The notes: generated by a model from the sequence alone, not told the origin. Positions 48,135-60,225 are shown, numbered from the stretch's first letter. The stretch: 64,000 nt of DNA from Fusarium oxysporum f. sp. lycopersici 4287 (GCF_000149955.1 NC_030994.1:2099071-2163070), one strand, 5' to 3'. Program-made: numbers and translations.

Positions 48135-49541
48135 ATGGCTATAGCAATGGACGAAAATTTGAGAGCAGAATATGAAAGTCAATCACAGCAACTGCGCATC
48201 GACTTGAAGACTTGGGAGACAGAATGGGCAAAGACACACGAGGGCAAGAAGCCAGGAAGAGGGGACATCAAGGTCAACGAAGAGATCGGTAGGTCTTTAG
48301 AGCAACAAAATAAACAACCTGCTAATCATCACGCAGCTTTGAAATATAAACAATATAACAAGGTTCGAGATATACTCTCGGGCAAAATCCCACCTCCCTC
48401 GAAAGAACCCAGGAAGCGAAAATCCGACACTTTACCAGCACAGACACCCACCAAACGCACCAAACACACTCAGACTCCCTCCAAGAACCGTACACTAGGC
48501 CATGATGAGGAACTCATGAACACACCAGCCATATCGCGAAAGCTGTTCAGTCCCGCGTCGGTGACCTCAGTGGGTCCGACACCACAAAGGGATGGTCGCG
48601 TGCTTGGCCTCTTTGACTTATTGATAGAGAAGGAGCTAGGAACACCGTCGAAAAAAGATTCTGCGACCAAATCAGAGTCCGCACGAAAGGTCAATGCAAC
48701 TCCGAGCAAACGATCAGCTGCCATGGATGACGAGGAGAACGAGAGGCTTGGCCGAACCCCTATGTCATCTAGTAAACGACAAAGACTGAACCACTTCATG
48801 ACTCCGTTGAAGAACAAGGATGGAAACAGGGATGCCGTTACGCCCTCTTCGGTCTCGAAACTCCAATTCGATACACCCGCGTTCTTGAAACGCAATGCTC
48901 TACCAGTTCTTGACGAGAATGGCGATTATGATGCCCCAGCACCCCTACGGCTACCGCGCAAGCCTTTCACACGAGGTCTCAGTGAAATTGTGGCGAGTCT
49001 TCGAAAGGTGGAGGAGGAGACCTTGGACGATGACTTGGACGCATTGCGCGACGCTGAAGAAGAAGGGATGGGTGAACCTAAGCCCAAGACGTTATTCCCG
49101 TCGAAACCAAAGGATGATGTTCTGGTAGAGGAGACCCAGACACGGCAATTGCCACTTGGTGGTTTCGATGATGAAGCCTTGTACGACAGCCCAGTGGAGG
49201 AAAATGGTAACCCGACTAGAGTGTATAAGAAGAAGGGTCAGAAGCGAACTACAAGAATGGTCAAGATGCGTCCAACTCGAACCAAGCGGCCCGAAAACAT
49301 GGGAGAGAATCCTCAGAGCGATATTGAGAACGACGAAACGCAAGCTGATGGTGAAGATGCTGGATCTGATTTTGAGGAAGCCAAGGAGAAGAAGCCCACA
49401 CAGAAGAAGGAGGGCACTGTTAGGAAGGCTGCGCGAAAGGTCAATGAGCTGGCTCATGCAAACTTCCAACGGTTAAAGCTTAGGAATCACGGAGCAAAGG
49501 GCGGCCCTGGTTTTAATAGTAGATTCCGGCGACGAAGGTGA
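48135..49541 (+). CDS. sld2: Sld2/Drc1 DNA replication initiation regulator
   Basis: The model is 48135-48288 joined to 48337-49541, 452 residues. The 48-nt intron (GTAGGT donor, CTAAT branch, GCAG acceptor) has no stop and keeps the frame; splicing restores EEIALKYKQYNKVRDILSGK, the conserved Sld2 N-terminal helix. Sld2 is phosphorylated by S-phase CDK, binds Dpb11/TopBP1 and helps activate the CMG helicase at origins. Many CDK consensus sites (S/T-P-x-K/R) are visible: TPTK, TPSK (three times) and TPLK. LFSPASVTSVGPTPQRDGRVLGLFDLL is a typical conserved block. The C-terminus is basic (KLRNHGAKGGPGFNSRFRRRR), resembling the nucleic-acid-binding tail of Sld2/RecQ4. Start ATG 48135 is chosen; a second ATG lies four codons on. 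Confidence 0.9.
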   Translation: MAIAMDENLRAEYESQSQQLRIDLKTWETEWAKTHEGKKPGRGDIKVNEEIGRSLEQQNKQPANHHAALKYKQYNKVRDILSGKIPPPSKEPRKRKSDTLPAQTPTKRTKHTQTPSKNRTLGHDEELMNTPAISRKLFSPASVTSVGPTPQRDGRVLGLFDLLIEKELGTPSKKDSATKSESARKVNATPSKRSAAMDDEENERLGRTPMSSSKRQRLNHFMTPLKNKDGNRDAVTPSSVSKLQFDTPAFLKRNALPVLDENGDYDAPAPLRLPRKPFTRGLSEIVASLRKVEEETLDDDLDALRDAEEEGMGEPKPKTLFPSKPKDDVLVEETQTRQLPLGGFDDEALYDSPVEENGNPTRVYKKKGQKRTTRMVKMRPTRTKRPENMGENPQSDIENDETQADGEDAGSDFEEAKEKKPTQKKEGTVRKAARKVNELAHANFQRLKLRNHGAKGGPGFNSRFRRRR

Positions 49542-50373
49542 TGAGCCATTTTGGTCATGGGCAAGAGGGTTATTATGAGATGCATTGCATGGCGTTCTGA
49601 TTCGAGGCATATATATACCAACAGACAAGGAGAGGTTATTTGTTACATTGTCCAGTTCGGCGTAGATGAGCGTTCAAGCTGGAATAGAATTAAGAATCTC
49701 TGAGATTCATTCTGATCATCTACTCTTTGACCTTATGTCTCGTACTGAAATTATTTATCTCTACCTTTTCTCTTTGTAAGGTACCTTAGGTATGCTTCAA
49801 AAAAAGATGGAGTTCTTGCCAGAAGATCCAGACGTGGGGCTGCGGACCGTTCAGGGTCAGCGCTTTCTCACTCACAGCTGCCGAGCCGGTCTTCAGAATT
49901 GACAGTGATTCACATTCACTGAGAGGCCTTGAAGATCAAACAAAGAAACTCGATCACAATAAATACACACAATCGTCTCGCTTCGACTTCTTCTGCTCTC
50001 TTCCTTCATAAAACACCCAGATACACACGCTCCTGTTCGCCTAAATCGACCCTCCTTTTTGCGTACAACGGCTCGAGCCTTTCGCGTCTTTATAATCACA
50101 CTCACTCATTTGGCCGCGTCGAAATTGAGGCTTTCAACGATTCCTATTCGCGTCTTAACTTTCTTTATTTTGCTTTCTTATTGTTCTTTCACACAAAGCC
50201 CGACCTTTCTACATGGGGTTCTCTTCGCATTGTCAGACCTGTTGTTCTCATCAAAAGATGATACAGGAGGTATAGACTGCTTGGTGTTGTCTTTCAATTG
50301 AGTTTTTCGCATACAATATCCCGTTCTTTTCATTGCTTTTTAGTATGCGATAGCATGGGCCTGATCCTTCAAT
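49542..50373. other. Intergenic, promoter and leader of dim-2
   Basis: 832 bases holding the 3' end of sld2 and the promoter of the DNA methyltransferase gene. Several short upstream ORFs occur (49929-50301). The last 200 bases are T/C-rich. Confidence 0.5.
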
Positions 50374-53300
50374 ATGCCCGTAAGATCACATTCAAAAACA
50401 GAATGGCTCGGCTGCTGACGCTGACTAGCATATCGATCTTGACGAAAACGATGTTGTCGATTTGACGCTGGATGAGTTCCAGAATGAAGATAATGTTATC
50501 GACCTCACACTAGAGAATTTCGAGAACCCGGACATCGACTGGCTCTCGAATCACAATGACGACTTTGACGGTGTGTTTGGCGACGCCTGTGCTCCGAGGG
50601 AGCCTCACACAACCGCCACCACCACTCATGATACACCTAAAATGTGGACCAAGTTTGGTGAGATGGAGGAGGAGGAGGAAGAGGAAGAGGAAGAGGAAGA
50701 TGGCATGAGTGTCATGGAGCGGGTTGACCTGTCACCTAGCCCACCCACCCAGAGTCCTCCTAACTACGGCTCAAGTCCCGAAACCCTTTTTGAGGACATT
50801 TATCCTGAAATGCCTAGACTTCCTGAATCCTGTGTCATGATAACTGCAGATCCGGATCTCGAAGTTGGTGATGCAGATGAGGGTGCTTCAGCTGAGGTAG
50901 TGGAACAAGAAGATATTATGATGGAAGAGACGCCGGACGTCCCTCTCAGCGAGAATATGAGCGTTGAGCTCCCCGAAAGTCTGCTCTTGGTACCGAGGTC
51001 ATATTACGAACCATTCGAACCGGGTGTCCCAGTCCTTAAGGAACGCGAGGCTGTCGCTCGACTGCTTGAGGTGGCCGAAGAGGCCGGTCAGGGTATTGAC
51101 TTTGACGACTTTGTTGAGTTCCAACTTAATGATTTCGCAGTCTACTCCGACCGTCAAAGATACGGCCAGGAGATGTGCTCTCTCCACCTCCTCCATACAA
51201 AACACGGTTTCAATACTGTGTTCTTTGACGGAAAGTTGAGTGTTGGTAGTACTGTTTTCTACGTTCACAGCGTGGAAATCAGCGCATTACCGATCGAGAA
51301 CTACGGTACATTATCAAAGCACACTGTCAGAGACAAGATTTGGGTACGGTCAGTTTTAAACTCAGAACGTGAGATATACTACCGGTTGAACACCCCTGCC
51401 AAGGAATATCGTCGTTTCTTTGACCCGTTCCTGTGGGTTGCAGATCTCGCAAAGCATTTCGTGGATTACCTCAAGTTCAAAGGGGAGAAAGACGATCAAG
51501 TTACGATCTTCCATTTTAGATCAAATTTCAGCATTTGGCTGGCGAAAATGCACCGCAATGCACCAGATTTCATCTCGTGGAAAGGGCAGCACATAAACGA
51601 TGATTTTAGGACGGCGATTGTGGCCAATGTTACATTTTTACACAAGGAAGCAATCGGCGTTCTTGGGCACAGAAAAACATACAAGCACGTTATCTGGGCC
51701 GAGGTATGGGAATTTACGCGGTACAAACTGTGCCCAAAGATTGTGCCCAGCGAAGACGCAGATACTGTCGTCACCCAGTACATTTACGACTGCTTCAGTC
51801 ATCAACCCTTCGGCCACCGTCTCAAGGCCATCCCTCTAAGCGAAACGACTCAGTCTTTACGAAATGCACTAATCAAACAACGCCATCTTGAATTGCCAGC
51901 CCCAGTTCATGATAGTGCTAAGACCATGACAATGGCTGGACAGAAGCAGATTCGAGCAATTCGAGCAGGCGATACAATCTCGACCCAACGAGATGCTGAG
52001 GGGTCCGGTACGCAATGGCGACGTGACGTTGCGCATGGGTTCGATGACGTCGACCGATGGTTCGCCCTGGTACAGCGTGTGCGTGTCAACAAGCGTGGCC
52101 AGAGAACGTTCGATGTGATTTGGTACTATCGACCCGTAGACACGCTATGCGGTCTGATGAAGTATCCTTGGAACAACGAGTTGTTTTTGTCGGATCATTG
52201 CTCTTGTGATACAAGAGCGAAAATCTCCGAGGACGAAGTGTCAGGGGTTCACGAAGTCGAGTTTGGGGGGACTTCGGCGACTAAAGCCGAGTTCTTTTGT
52301 CGCCAGACATACATGTGCGTAGAACGAAATTGGGTGACCCTTGAGAAAGACCATTTTCGTTGCATTCATCTGCGCGAGAGTTCTCCTCAGGCGCTGGGGT
52401 TACGAACTGGCGAAACACGGCTCGTCATGATCAACAAGACTAGTGGTCGATCCGAGCCTTGCGAGTTTCTAACCTTTTATGAGGAGGAAGGCAACGGCAT
52501 ATACAGGTTTCGGAAGTTGTTAAGAAGACACCAGGTTGATCCGGCATCCAAAGCTCGACCCAACGAGTTGGTGTACAGCTATGTCGAGCCGCTTGTCGAG
52601 GTAAAAAGTTCGCGTATTCTCGAGCCATGTTTTGTTCGTTATTTCAAAGACGGAGAAACAATACCAACGCCATATGACCGTGACGGTGTGGGGGGGTTTT
52701 TCTATTTCACCCACGAACAAGTTTCCGACAATGAGACTGGAATGAAGTCATATGTTGCGCTATCCGAACCTCCCTCGTCTATACAGCAGGGCTACGACCC
52801 ATCGCAGTCTATTCCACGACTGCGAGGCCTGGACCTCTTTTGCGGTGGTGGTAACTTTGGTCGTGGGTTGGAAGATGGAGGTGCTATCGAGATGCGATGG
52901 GCGAACGACTTTGACGCAAAGGCTATTCACACTTATATGGCAAACACTGCAGGGCCTTCTGAAGTATCTCCATTCCTTGGGTCTATAGACGATCTCCAAC
53001 GTCTTGCTATCGAAGGCGAATTTTCAGACAGTGTCCCACCGATTGGAGATGTGGATTTTATCTCAGGCGGTAGCCCTTGCCCTGGCTTCTCTCGGTTGAC
53101 CAACGATAAAACAACTGCCGCTCAGCGGAAGAACCAGTCGTTGGTAGCAGCTTTTGCGTCGTGCGTGGACCTGTACCGCCCACGGTACGGTCTCCTTGAG
53201 AACGTTCCGGGAATCGTGCAAAAGACCGCTAATCGAGACCAAGACGTGTTCAGTCAACTCATTTGTGCTATTGTAGGCTTGGGTTATCAAGCACACTTTT

Positions 53301-54433
53301 TCTTTCTCGATGCTTCTGCCTGCGGTTCGCCTCAGCGTCGTTCTCGCGTGTTCCTGGCTTTTGCTGCACCAGGCCACCGCTTACCTCACAAACCATATCA
53401 AACCCATGCTCACCCGCAAAATACTTCCAGACTTGCTCTAGGTATTCTTCCCACGGGTGAACCTATGGCTGAGCGTGCTATGCCGGCTGCCACGCCATTT
53501 GACTTTGTGTCTGCAAGGGCTTCCACTGCCGACCTACCCCCTATCTATGATTCAAAGCCGGATATATGCGTGCCATACCCCGACCATAGGGTGTCTGTAG
53601 GCATAACGCCTCTAATGCGAAGTAGAATTCACCTCATCCCGACTCAACCCTGGGGTATGAACTACGCACAAGCTTGGTACGGTCGTGACCTGAAAAAGGC
53701 TGGTTCAGGCGTCATGACGCCAAGTGAGCGTCTAGCATTCCCTGAGCGCACCGATCAGGGTTTAGGACGAGCAAACCCAAACTCGAATGCATATGGTCGA
53801 CAACGACCAGACCATCTCTTTGTGACAATCGTCAAGACCCAAAGTCCGGACGATGCGAAGAACGGTCGAACATTACACTGGCGTGAGCCTCGCGCTTTAA
53901 CCATCATGGAGGCACGACGAGCACAGGGGTTCAGAGGCGATGAAGTCCTGTTGGGTATCCCAAGTGACCAATACAAGATTGTCGGCAACAGCGTTGCGCG
54001 TGAGGTCGCGGTCAGCTTGGGTGCTGTATTCTGCGAGGCATGGATTCAGAGCCTCGCAGACGAGCATCACGTACAGAGTGGTGATCATGCCTCCACTGCT
54101 GTAGTTCCTTCTGTGGCGCCGGCTCGTATGGGTGTCGAGGTTTCCCCTATTACCAACATCAGGAGACTTGAGTCCGAGTCAGCCTCTGTCGAAAGCACCC
54201 CACGGTCTCGAAAATCCAGAAGTGAATCTCGAGTCAATCAAGTTTCGTCTACACCGAGCTCGACTCCTCCTACTCCTCCTCAATCGTCTACTAAGCATAG
54301 CCGTATCGCTGTCAATATTCGCGGATCGAAATCTCTCAGGACAGACGAATACAACAGCCCTAGCAGGGCCACGCCTACGGCATCCAGTCGTTCCAAATCA
54401 AGTAGGTTACGGCATAGCACCACGGGTGAATAG
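50374..54433 (+). CDS. dim-2: DIM-2-type DNA (cytosine-5) methyltransferase
   Basis: The model is 50374-50379 (Met-Pro only), a 49-nt intron (GTAAGA donor, GCTGAC branch, TAG acceptor), then 50429-54433; 1336 residues. It methylates cytosine in DNA, in Neurospora at RIP-mutated repeats under HP1 and DIM-5 control. The N-terminus is acidic with two VVDLTL/VIDLTL motifs (11-16, 25-30), an 11-Glu run, and PDVPL (171-175). BAH-type regions precede the catalytic domain. Motif I DLFCGGGNFG starts near 804, motif IV SPCPGF has the catalytic Cys at 886, motif VI ENVPG at 926, motif VIII QRRSR at 971-975, and motif X GNSVARE at 1188-1194. All key motifs are intact. The C-terminal tail is Ser/Arg-rich and low-complexity. 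Somewhat shorter than Neurospora DIM-2. Confidence 0.93.
50666..50698 (+). repeat. GAG/GAA trinucleotide repeat coding 11 Glu
   Basis: Eleven consecutive GAG or GAA codons inside the dim-2 N-terminal region. Such runs change length easily and are likely polymorphic between strains. Confidence 0.9.
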
Positions 54434-55043
54434 TTTTGTATAAACGAATATCGGAGCTCAGAAGACTACATATTGAAGGACGTCTTGACATGCGAACCTG
54501 TACTTCGAATTTTGAGACCTGTGGGCATCACAAAATGGGGAGTCTCTCATGTAGACCAGCTACCTGTCACAGCTAGCTTTGTGGGTGTCAATAAGACGAT
54601 GAGATCAATAGAATTGACAATAACATAATGAGTTTAATTCGCCAGTCACTGTATTCTTGCCCGTCGTGAATCCCATTCACCAACGCCTGGTTAGAGGTTA
54701 AGGAGAAGCCCTCCACCATATCGTTACACTGGAGTAATGATTAACAACCACCCGGAAGCAGGAGAGTCAGTGACAGATGATGCACAAATAAATCGAAGCA
54801 AGGTTAGAGTGGTTCAAAAGTCATTACTGTCGTTACGGTAGCTCGCTAGTTGCTAACGTTGATAAACTGTTGAGAAAAAACATGCTACTCCAAAACTCCG
54901 ATTCAACCTAATGCTGATATCGCCTTGCTCTTGGACGCACCCCTTCTCGTACCAAAAATAGCCAGATTCGATGTAAAACGCTGAAGAAAACATATCGCTG
55001 TTTCAAAACCTCTTCCAGTACCGCGTTCCGTCCGTCTACCCCT
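54434..55043. other. Convergent 3' flanks of dim-2 and the AAA gene
   Basis: 610 bases between convergent stops. No ORF, repeat or structured element recognised. Confidence 0.5.
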
Positions 55044-58000
55044 CTACTCCGATGTCTCCAGATCCTTAAGGGTCATCACCTTGGCACCCATAGGGATCTG
55101 ACCACCTCGCATCTTGATGCTGGCATAAGGAACACCCGATGCCTGTCCCAAGATGGTAACCAGCTCACGACCTGAAACAATAAGGTCCTTGCCGGTATAA
55201 CCCTTGATGGCGCATTCCTTAAAGATATGCCCGATCAGGCGCTCACCAAGGGTCTCGATGCTGCGGCCACTGGCCCAGCCTTTGTCGTTGCTCAAACGCT
55301 GGAGCAGTGAGAACAAAGATGTGCGAGTAGTAGTATCCATCTCTGGTGTAGCTTGAATAGTGATGCCCACCTTTCCAACAACTTGTCGTAATTGCTCGAT
55401 ACACTGCTCCGTTCGAAGGGGGCGGAAAGTGAACTCGGTAGCGAACCGACTCTTGATGCCTTGGTTGCTACGCAGAAGACGGTCCATGTCCTCCTCATAG
55501 CCTGCCAACACAATGATAAGCTTGCGTGCAAACTGAGGCTTTGTCACAGCATCAACAAGCTCGCTGACTGCTTCTTCAGCAAACGATCCACGAGCGCCAT
55601 TGAGTCTGTATGCCTCGTCTATGAAGAGAACTTTGCCGAGTGCCGATTCGAGCAGTCGGCGTGTTTTGGGACCAGTTTGGCCACAATATTCACCAACAAG
55701 CTGTGACGCTGAGACATCAACGACATCTGGTGCGGCAAGCAGGCCCATGTCATAAAAGATCTGGCCAAGTTTTCTCGCGGTCGATGTCTTTCCAGTTCCG
55801 GGAGGACCCTTGAAGACATATGTGAACGGCACATAGGGCCGAGGGTCGACATTGCGCAGTCGCATACCTTGCACCATGTACTGGTACGATTCGAACTTGG
55901 AGATGATTTCCTCGAAGCCGACAAACTCGTCGAACAGGGCCCGCGTGTTTGTCACAGCTTGTGACAGCCGGTCGTAGTTGGCATCAAAGTCCTGAGGTTC
56001 TAGAGGAACTTGGTCGAGATCCTCATCCTGTGGTTTCTTCTCTTTAGCAATGCGACGGAAACGTGCTGAGATGGCCTTGGATAAAATATTGTCCACCTCA
56101 CCGCCATTGCCAAAGTTTGGCCGAACAGAGGCTCGCTTCAGTACCTCCATAGCAACCTCACGGGCCTTGTCGGTGGCGACCAGCTTCTCCTTTGCCAGCT
56201 TGAGGTCTAACACCTTGCCCAAGGTATCCTCGCTGAAGTTTTCAAACACAAACGCAGTATCCAGCGGGAACCTTCGGGCCAGACCGGGGTTGGCATTTGC
56301 ATACAACTCCTTCATCTGGTCAGGGTACCGCAGAGGATACACATCGATCCTCTCCAGCAGCTCCAGTTACCTCTGCAACAATCGTGTCGATGATCCCGCC
56401 TCTGAAATCACCGTTCTTAGAACTACCAGCACTTCCGTTGGTGCCTGGGTCAAGCATGTGGGCATCATCTATGATCAGAACATTGCCCTTTGCTTCCCTG
56501 AGGGCTTCTTGCGTGTTGTTCTCTGATCCTCCGATATAGCGATCGAGGAGATCAGCTGGAGTCTTCGTGACGACATCGCCCTTGGACAAGAGGCCGAAAT
56601 CTGCGAGAATTCTACCATAGAGCTTTGCAACTGTGGTTTTGCCGGTACCTGGAGGTCCCAAGAAGACTCGGTTTGGTGAAACATGCAAAGGATCGTCGCC
56701 ACGCATTTCTCGGATAAAGTTCTGGTTGACTTGGTTGACCACAGCGAGTATCGACTCCTTAACATCGCCCAACCCGACAAGTTGTTGAAGCTCTTTCCAG
56801 GCAGGGCTCTTCTCGGGACCAAGAGAAGGCTTGTTGCCCAGTAGGTCTTCTTTGGTCATTCTGAAGTCTTCCAGGTAGTTCCCTGTCTTACGAGCCTGAA
56901 TAAAGCGTTCAACTTGACGCCTGCAAGCTTCGAGAAATGCCTTTCTAACCGGCCAGATATTACCAAATGTCTTTTCGCTGGCCCCTGAAACGATTCTGCG
57001 GATCAGAATCTTGACATACAGGCCATCGTAGCCGCCCTCGACTTCCATTTTTCCCTTGAACCACTTTCGCATCATGCCATGGAATACCATCTGGAGCTCT
57101 TCTGCTGTGTAATTTGGCAACTTCAGAACAGGAAAGTGATTGGAAACCTCAGCACTGTAACCCATCAAGTCTGACAAACCCCATTCGCCATTGCCAGCTA
57201 TAATGAGGACAACTTTTCCGGGCAGGTCTTGTGAGCGAACATAGAGGCTCCAGAGATTACAATCGTCGCTGTTCATTAGGTGAGCGTGGTCAATGATGGC
57301 AATCTAAGCAAATTAGCGATTCATAGCCTTGGTAATAAGATATTCACTTACGCAGCCACCGCAGGCATTGCTTGTGTTATGTATGGTGCTCAAAGTCGAT
57401 GTTTTAGACATGTTATATGCCGAGAATCTGTTGATTCCAGTGAAAACACCAGACTTCTTCACCACGCCAAGAGATATCAGGTATTTGGCATAGAGGCGAG
57501 CCAGCATTGTCTTGCCTGTCCCCTCACCTCCCATGAAGACTGCATCAAAGTTCTCTTTCTTCAGATCGGTCTCACGCCTCTGAGCGGCCTTGACTCTCGC
57601 CTTTGCTTGTAAGAAGAAAGCCTTGACTTCTTCGAGGCCGGTTAAAGACATGACTCGGTCGAGGTATTTGTTCTCTGCCTTTTCCACCTTCTTTTGTCGC
57701 AACCATTCGATTCTTGATGGGGATTCATCTTGGCAAGCTTCGGGTTCTAGGCCGTCTATCGATTCGTTGTCCGAGTCGTCGGTGTCTTCTTGCTGTGATT
57801 TTCTGGGGCAAATTAGTGGACGTTTCCAAGCACCCAAGGTGCCACTTACTCAATTTCATCCAGAAGCTCTTCCATCATCTTGCATAGTTCAAGGAATGCT
57901 GGCTCTGCCAAGACAGGTGGCTCCTCTTCCACCACAGGTGCGTCCTCAGCTTCAGACTCGGAATCATCATCAGTTTCGTATGGAATATCACCGTATAATT

Positions 58001-58277
58001 TCCCTAGACCAAAGCCATCCATATTTTGGTCGTCGGCATCTTGATCATCCTCATTCAGAGGCTCCTCGGGTACAATTACAGTCTTGGAACGATTGCGCCG
58101 CCTTCTCAAGCGCCGGCGGGGCTTGCGAGTGGGAAGAAGGCCGAGAAGACGGCTCACAAGGAAGTGTGGTTCATCGGTCAGAAAGTCTCTTGCCCATGAG
58201 GGATACGTGGATTTTGGCTTGAGACCAAGTAGCCATGTGACGGAAAAGTTGATATCAGTAGATTCAAGCTCCATCAT
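55044..58277 (-). CDS. Triple-AAA CbxX/CfxQ-type ATPase, apparent frameshift
   Basis: Exons 58277-57850, 57802-57352 and 57303-55044 (introns 47 and 48 nt), about 1046 residues if the frame is restored. It is a AAA+ protein with three CbxX/CfxQ (SpoVK-like) modules. AAA1 has GGEGTGKT (234-241) and IAIIDHAHL; AAA2 has GPPGTGKT (509-516) and LIIDDAHM; AAA3 has GPPGTGKT (about 795) and VLFIDEAYRL. Only AAA3 has the full Walker B Asp-Glu. The N-terminus (MMELESTDINFSVTW) is followed by a basic patch and an acidic region. Between GEDRCV and YPDQMKEL the frame changes (56323-56343) inside a normally conserved segment, so the assembly has an indel or the gene is broken. Fungal members have no well-defined role. 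Confidence 0.8.
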
Positions 58278-60088
58278 TGCATTGCACTGAAATGAAGTGA
58301 AGTGAACTGGATGGCACTGGAGCTGGTTTGTTTGCTCTAAGATAAAGCTATAACTCCCAAATATGGGTTATTCAATAGCTAGCAAGCTAGCAAGCAAAGA
58401 TAAGTGGTGAACACGCAGGGACCGGGCGATAGCTCTGCGGATGTGCGGATGGGACAGCCGGAGCGGGGGTGGGGAGAGAGAGGGAGATCGCGTGCGAGGA
58501 GATGATATCGATAAAGACCTACGAAAGGCACGGGAGAGAGGAGAAGCGGTCTAGAGAATATTCGCTGAACTTGGGAGGTGAGCAAGCAGCTATCGAGGAG
58601 ACGCTGTAAAGATAAGAAGAAGAGGAGAAAATCTGGAATGTTTGAGAATGGAAGAAGAGAAGTTCAAAATTAAGGCTGAGGCGGTAGCTGCCTGCTTAGT
58701 TGTTTGATGTAGACTGCAGGCAGCCAATGGAATCGATGTGCAAGGTGAGGTGAGTACGACAGTAAGACGGGGGCTGACCTGGAGTGCCATTGAGGTACCT
58801 ACAGTCTGCACCTTGGCGGGCACGTAACGAAAGCATGGCATTCATGGTACGATGATTTAAAAGCTGCTTGATATTCGTATGTATAACACGTGAAATGACT
58901 ATGAATATGTCATGTTTCAAAAATACACAATACTGCATTCATCTCAAGCCCAATAATACACATTGTATACATACATCTTGAAAAGACAATGGAACTCTGT
59001 AATCTTGTGTTACTTTCAACCAGAGCTTAACGCATCAAGAAAAAAGCGTCACCTGGGCAGTCAAACTGGAGCTACTCAGACTAGGCTCCCTAGGCGATTC
59101 AACAGAGCTCCAGATATTCCCATGTCTCCCGCCTACGCCCCTGTAAGACGGCGGCTGCCTCATGCACTGCCACGAGACAATAACACATTGGATGATGAAG
59201 CTGAAGAGAAAAGGCTTCAATTGGCTGTTGCTGCCTGCAAGAGATGACTTGCCATTGACAGTCGATGTTGAACAGGGGACCTTGATTGTGTGGCTCCTTG
59301 TTTTTCGGGGTCCATAGCTGTCAACATTCGCTGATCTTTAAATGCACGTCTCCTGTAATGTCTAATTTTGTTGGCTCTTTGAAACACAGGGCACTCTGCA
59401 CGCACTCTCGCTCAAACATCAGCAGTCCAAACCCTCATAATACTCCTCGTGTTGATCTACATTAAACACTTCGCTTAAACTAATCCATTGATACTCCGTC
59501 CGTCTTCCAGGCATTATCGTGTTATCAACCTCGACAAGGCTGAATCCAAACACGACTCTTGCACCAATCAACCCTCTCAACGTGCCAGCAAAGACCCGCC
59601 GCTGCCGAGCTGCATCCCGTGGGGGGGGCCGATAGATGAGTCCACCGGAGGCCGAAAACCAGCCAAACACAGTGTCTAAACGCCGCTAAGAGTCCACTGT
59701 CCGCGCCAGGATTTAGCGATTCGGTGGAGATAGTTCGCCCTGCCGTAGTCAGCGGTGGGGCCTCAAAGGGAACTGGACGGGTGCTACTGAGCGTAAAGGA
59801 AGTTTGAGGTAGGACATGTTGAGTGATGAGGGGAGGAGAGAGATGATGAGAGAGTTATACGCCGAAGATTCGAGAAATCATGTACTTGTGTTGTGCGTGT
59901 GTTTGACTCAAAGCCCGAGGGCTTTCATTTGTCGTGGCATCAGCAACTCGACTAATAATTGGCATCTCGAACAGCTTGATGCCTTGGCTGACAAGAGTGA
60001 GGCGGTACGGTATACCAAATAGCCCAGATAGACTGAGCTAACCTGGACCATTGCTCTGCCACACATCAGCCTCTAACTGTCCAGCCAA

Positions 60089-60225
60089 GGGGAGGCAAGA
60101 AAACTTAGGACCTCAATCCTAAATGACAAAAAGCCTTAAGGTAGGTAAACTTAGGTGAGACTTCACTAGCCTTTGGACTAGTTATTTTTGACACCTAAAC
60201 TTGGGTCTGAAGTTTTCTTGCTCCC
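60089..60225. mobile_element. Decayed inverted-repeat, MITE-like element
   Basis: The left arm (60089-60132, GGGGAGGCAAGAAAACTTAG at its start) and the right arm (60184-60225, read on the minus strand as GGGAGCAAGAAAACTTCAGA) are imperfect inverted repeats of about 42 bases around a ~50-base centre. A 12-13-base core (GCAAGAAAACTT) matches perfectly. Short non-coding elements of this shape are typical of MITEs. There is a loose resemblance to the terminal repeats of Fusarium mimp elements (GGGAGGCAA-type), but the element is shorter, and a TA target duplication is not evident. It could also be a transcribed hairpin. Confidence 0.45.
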
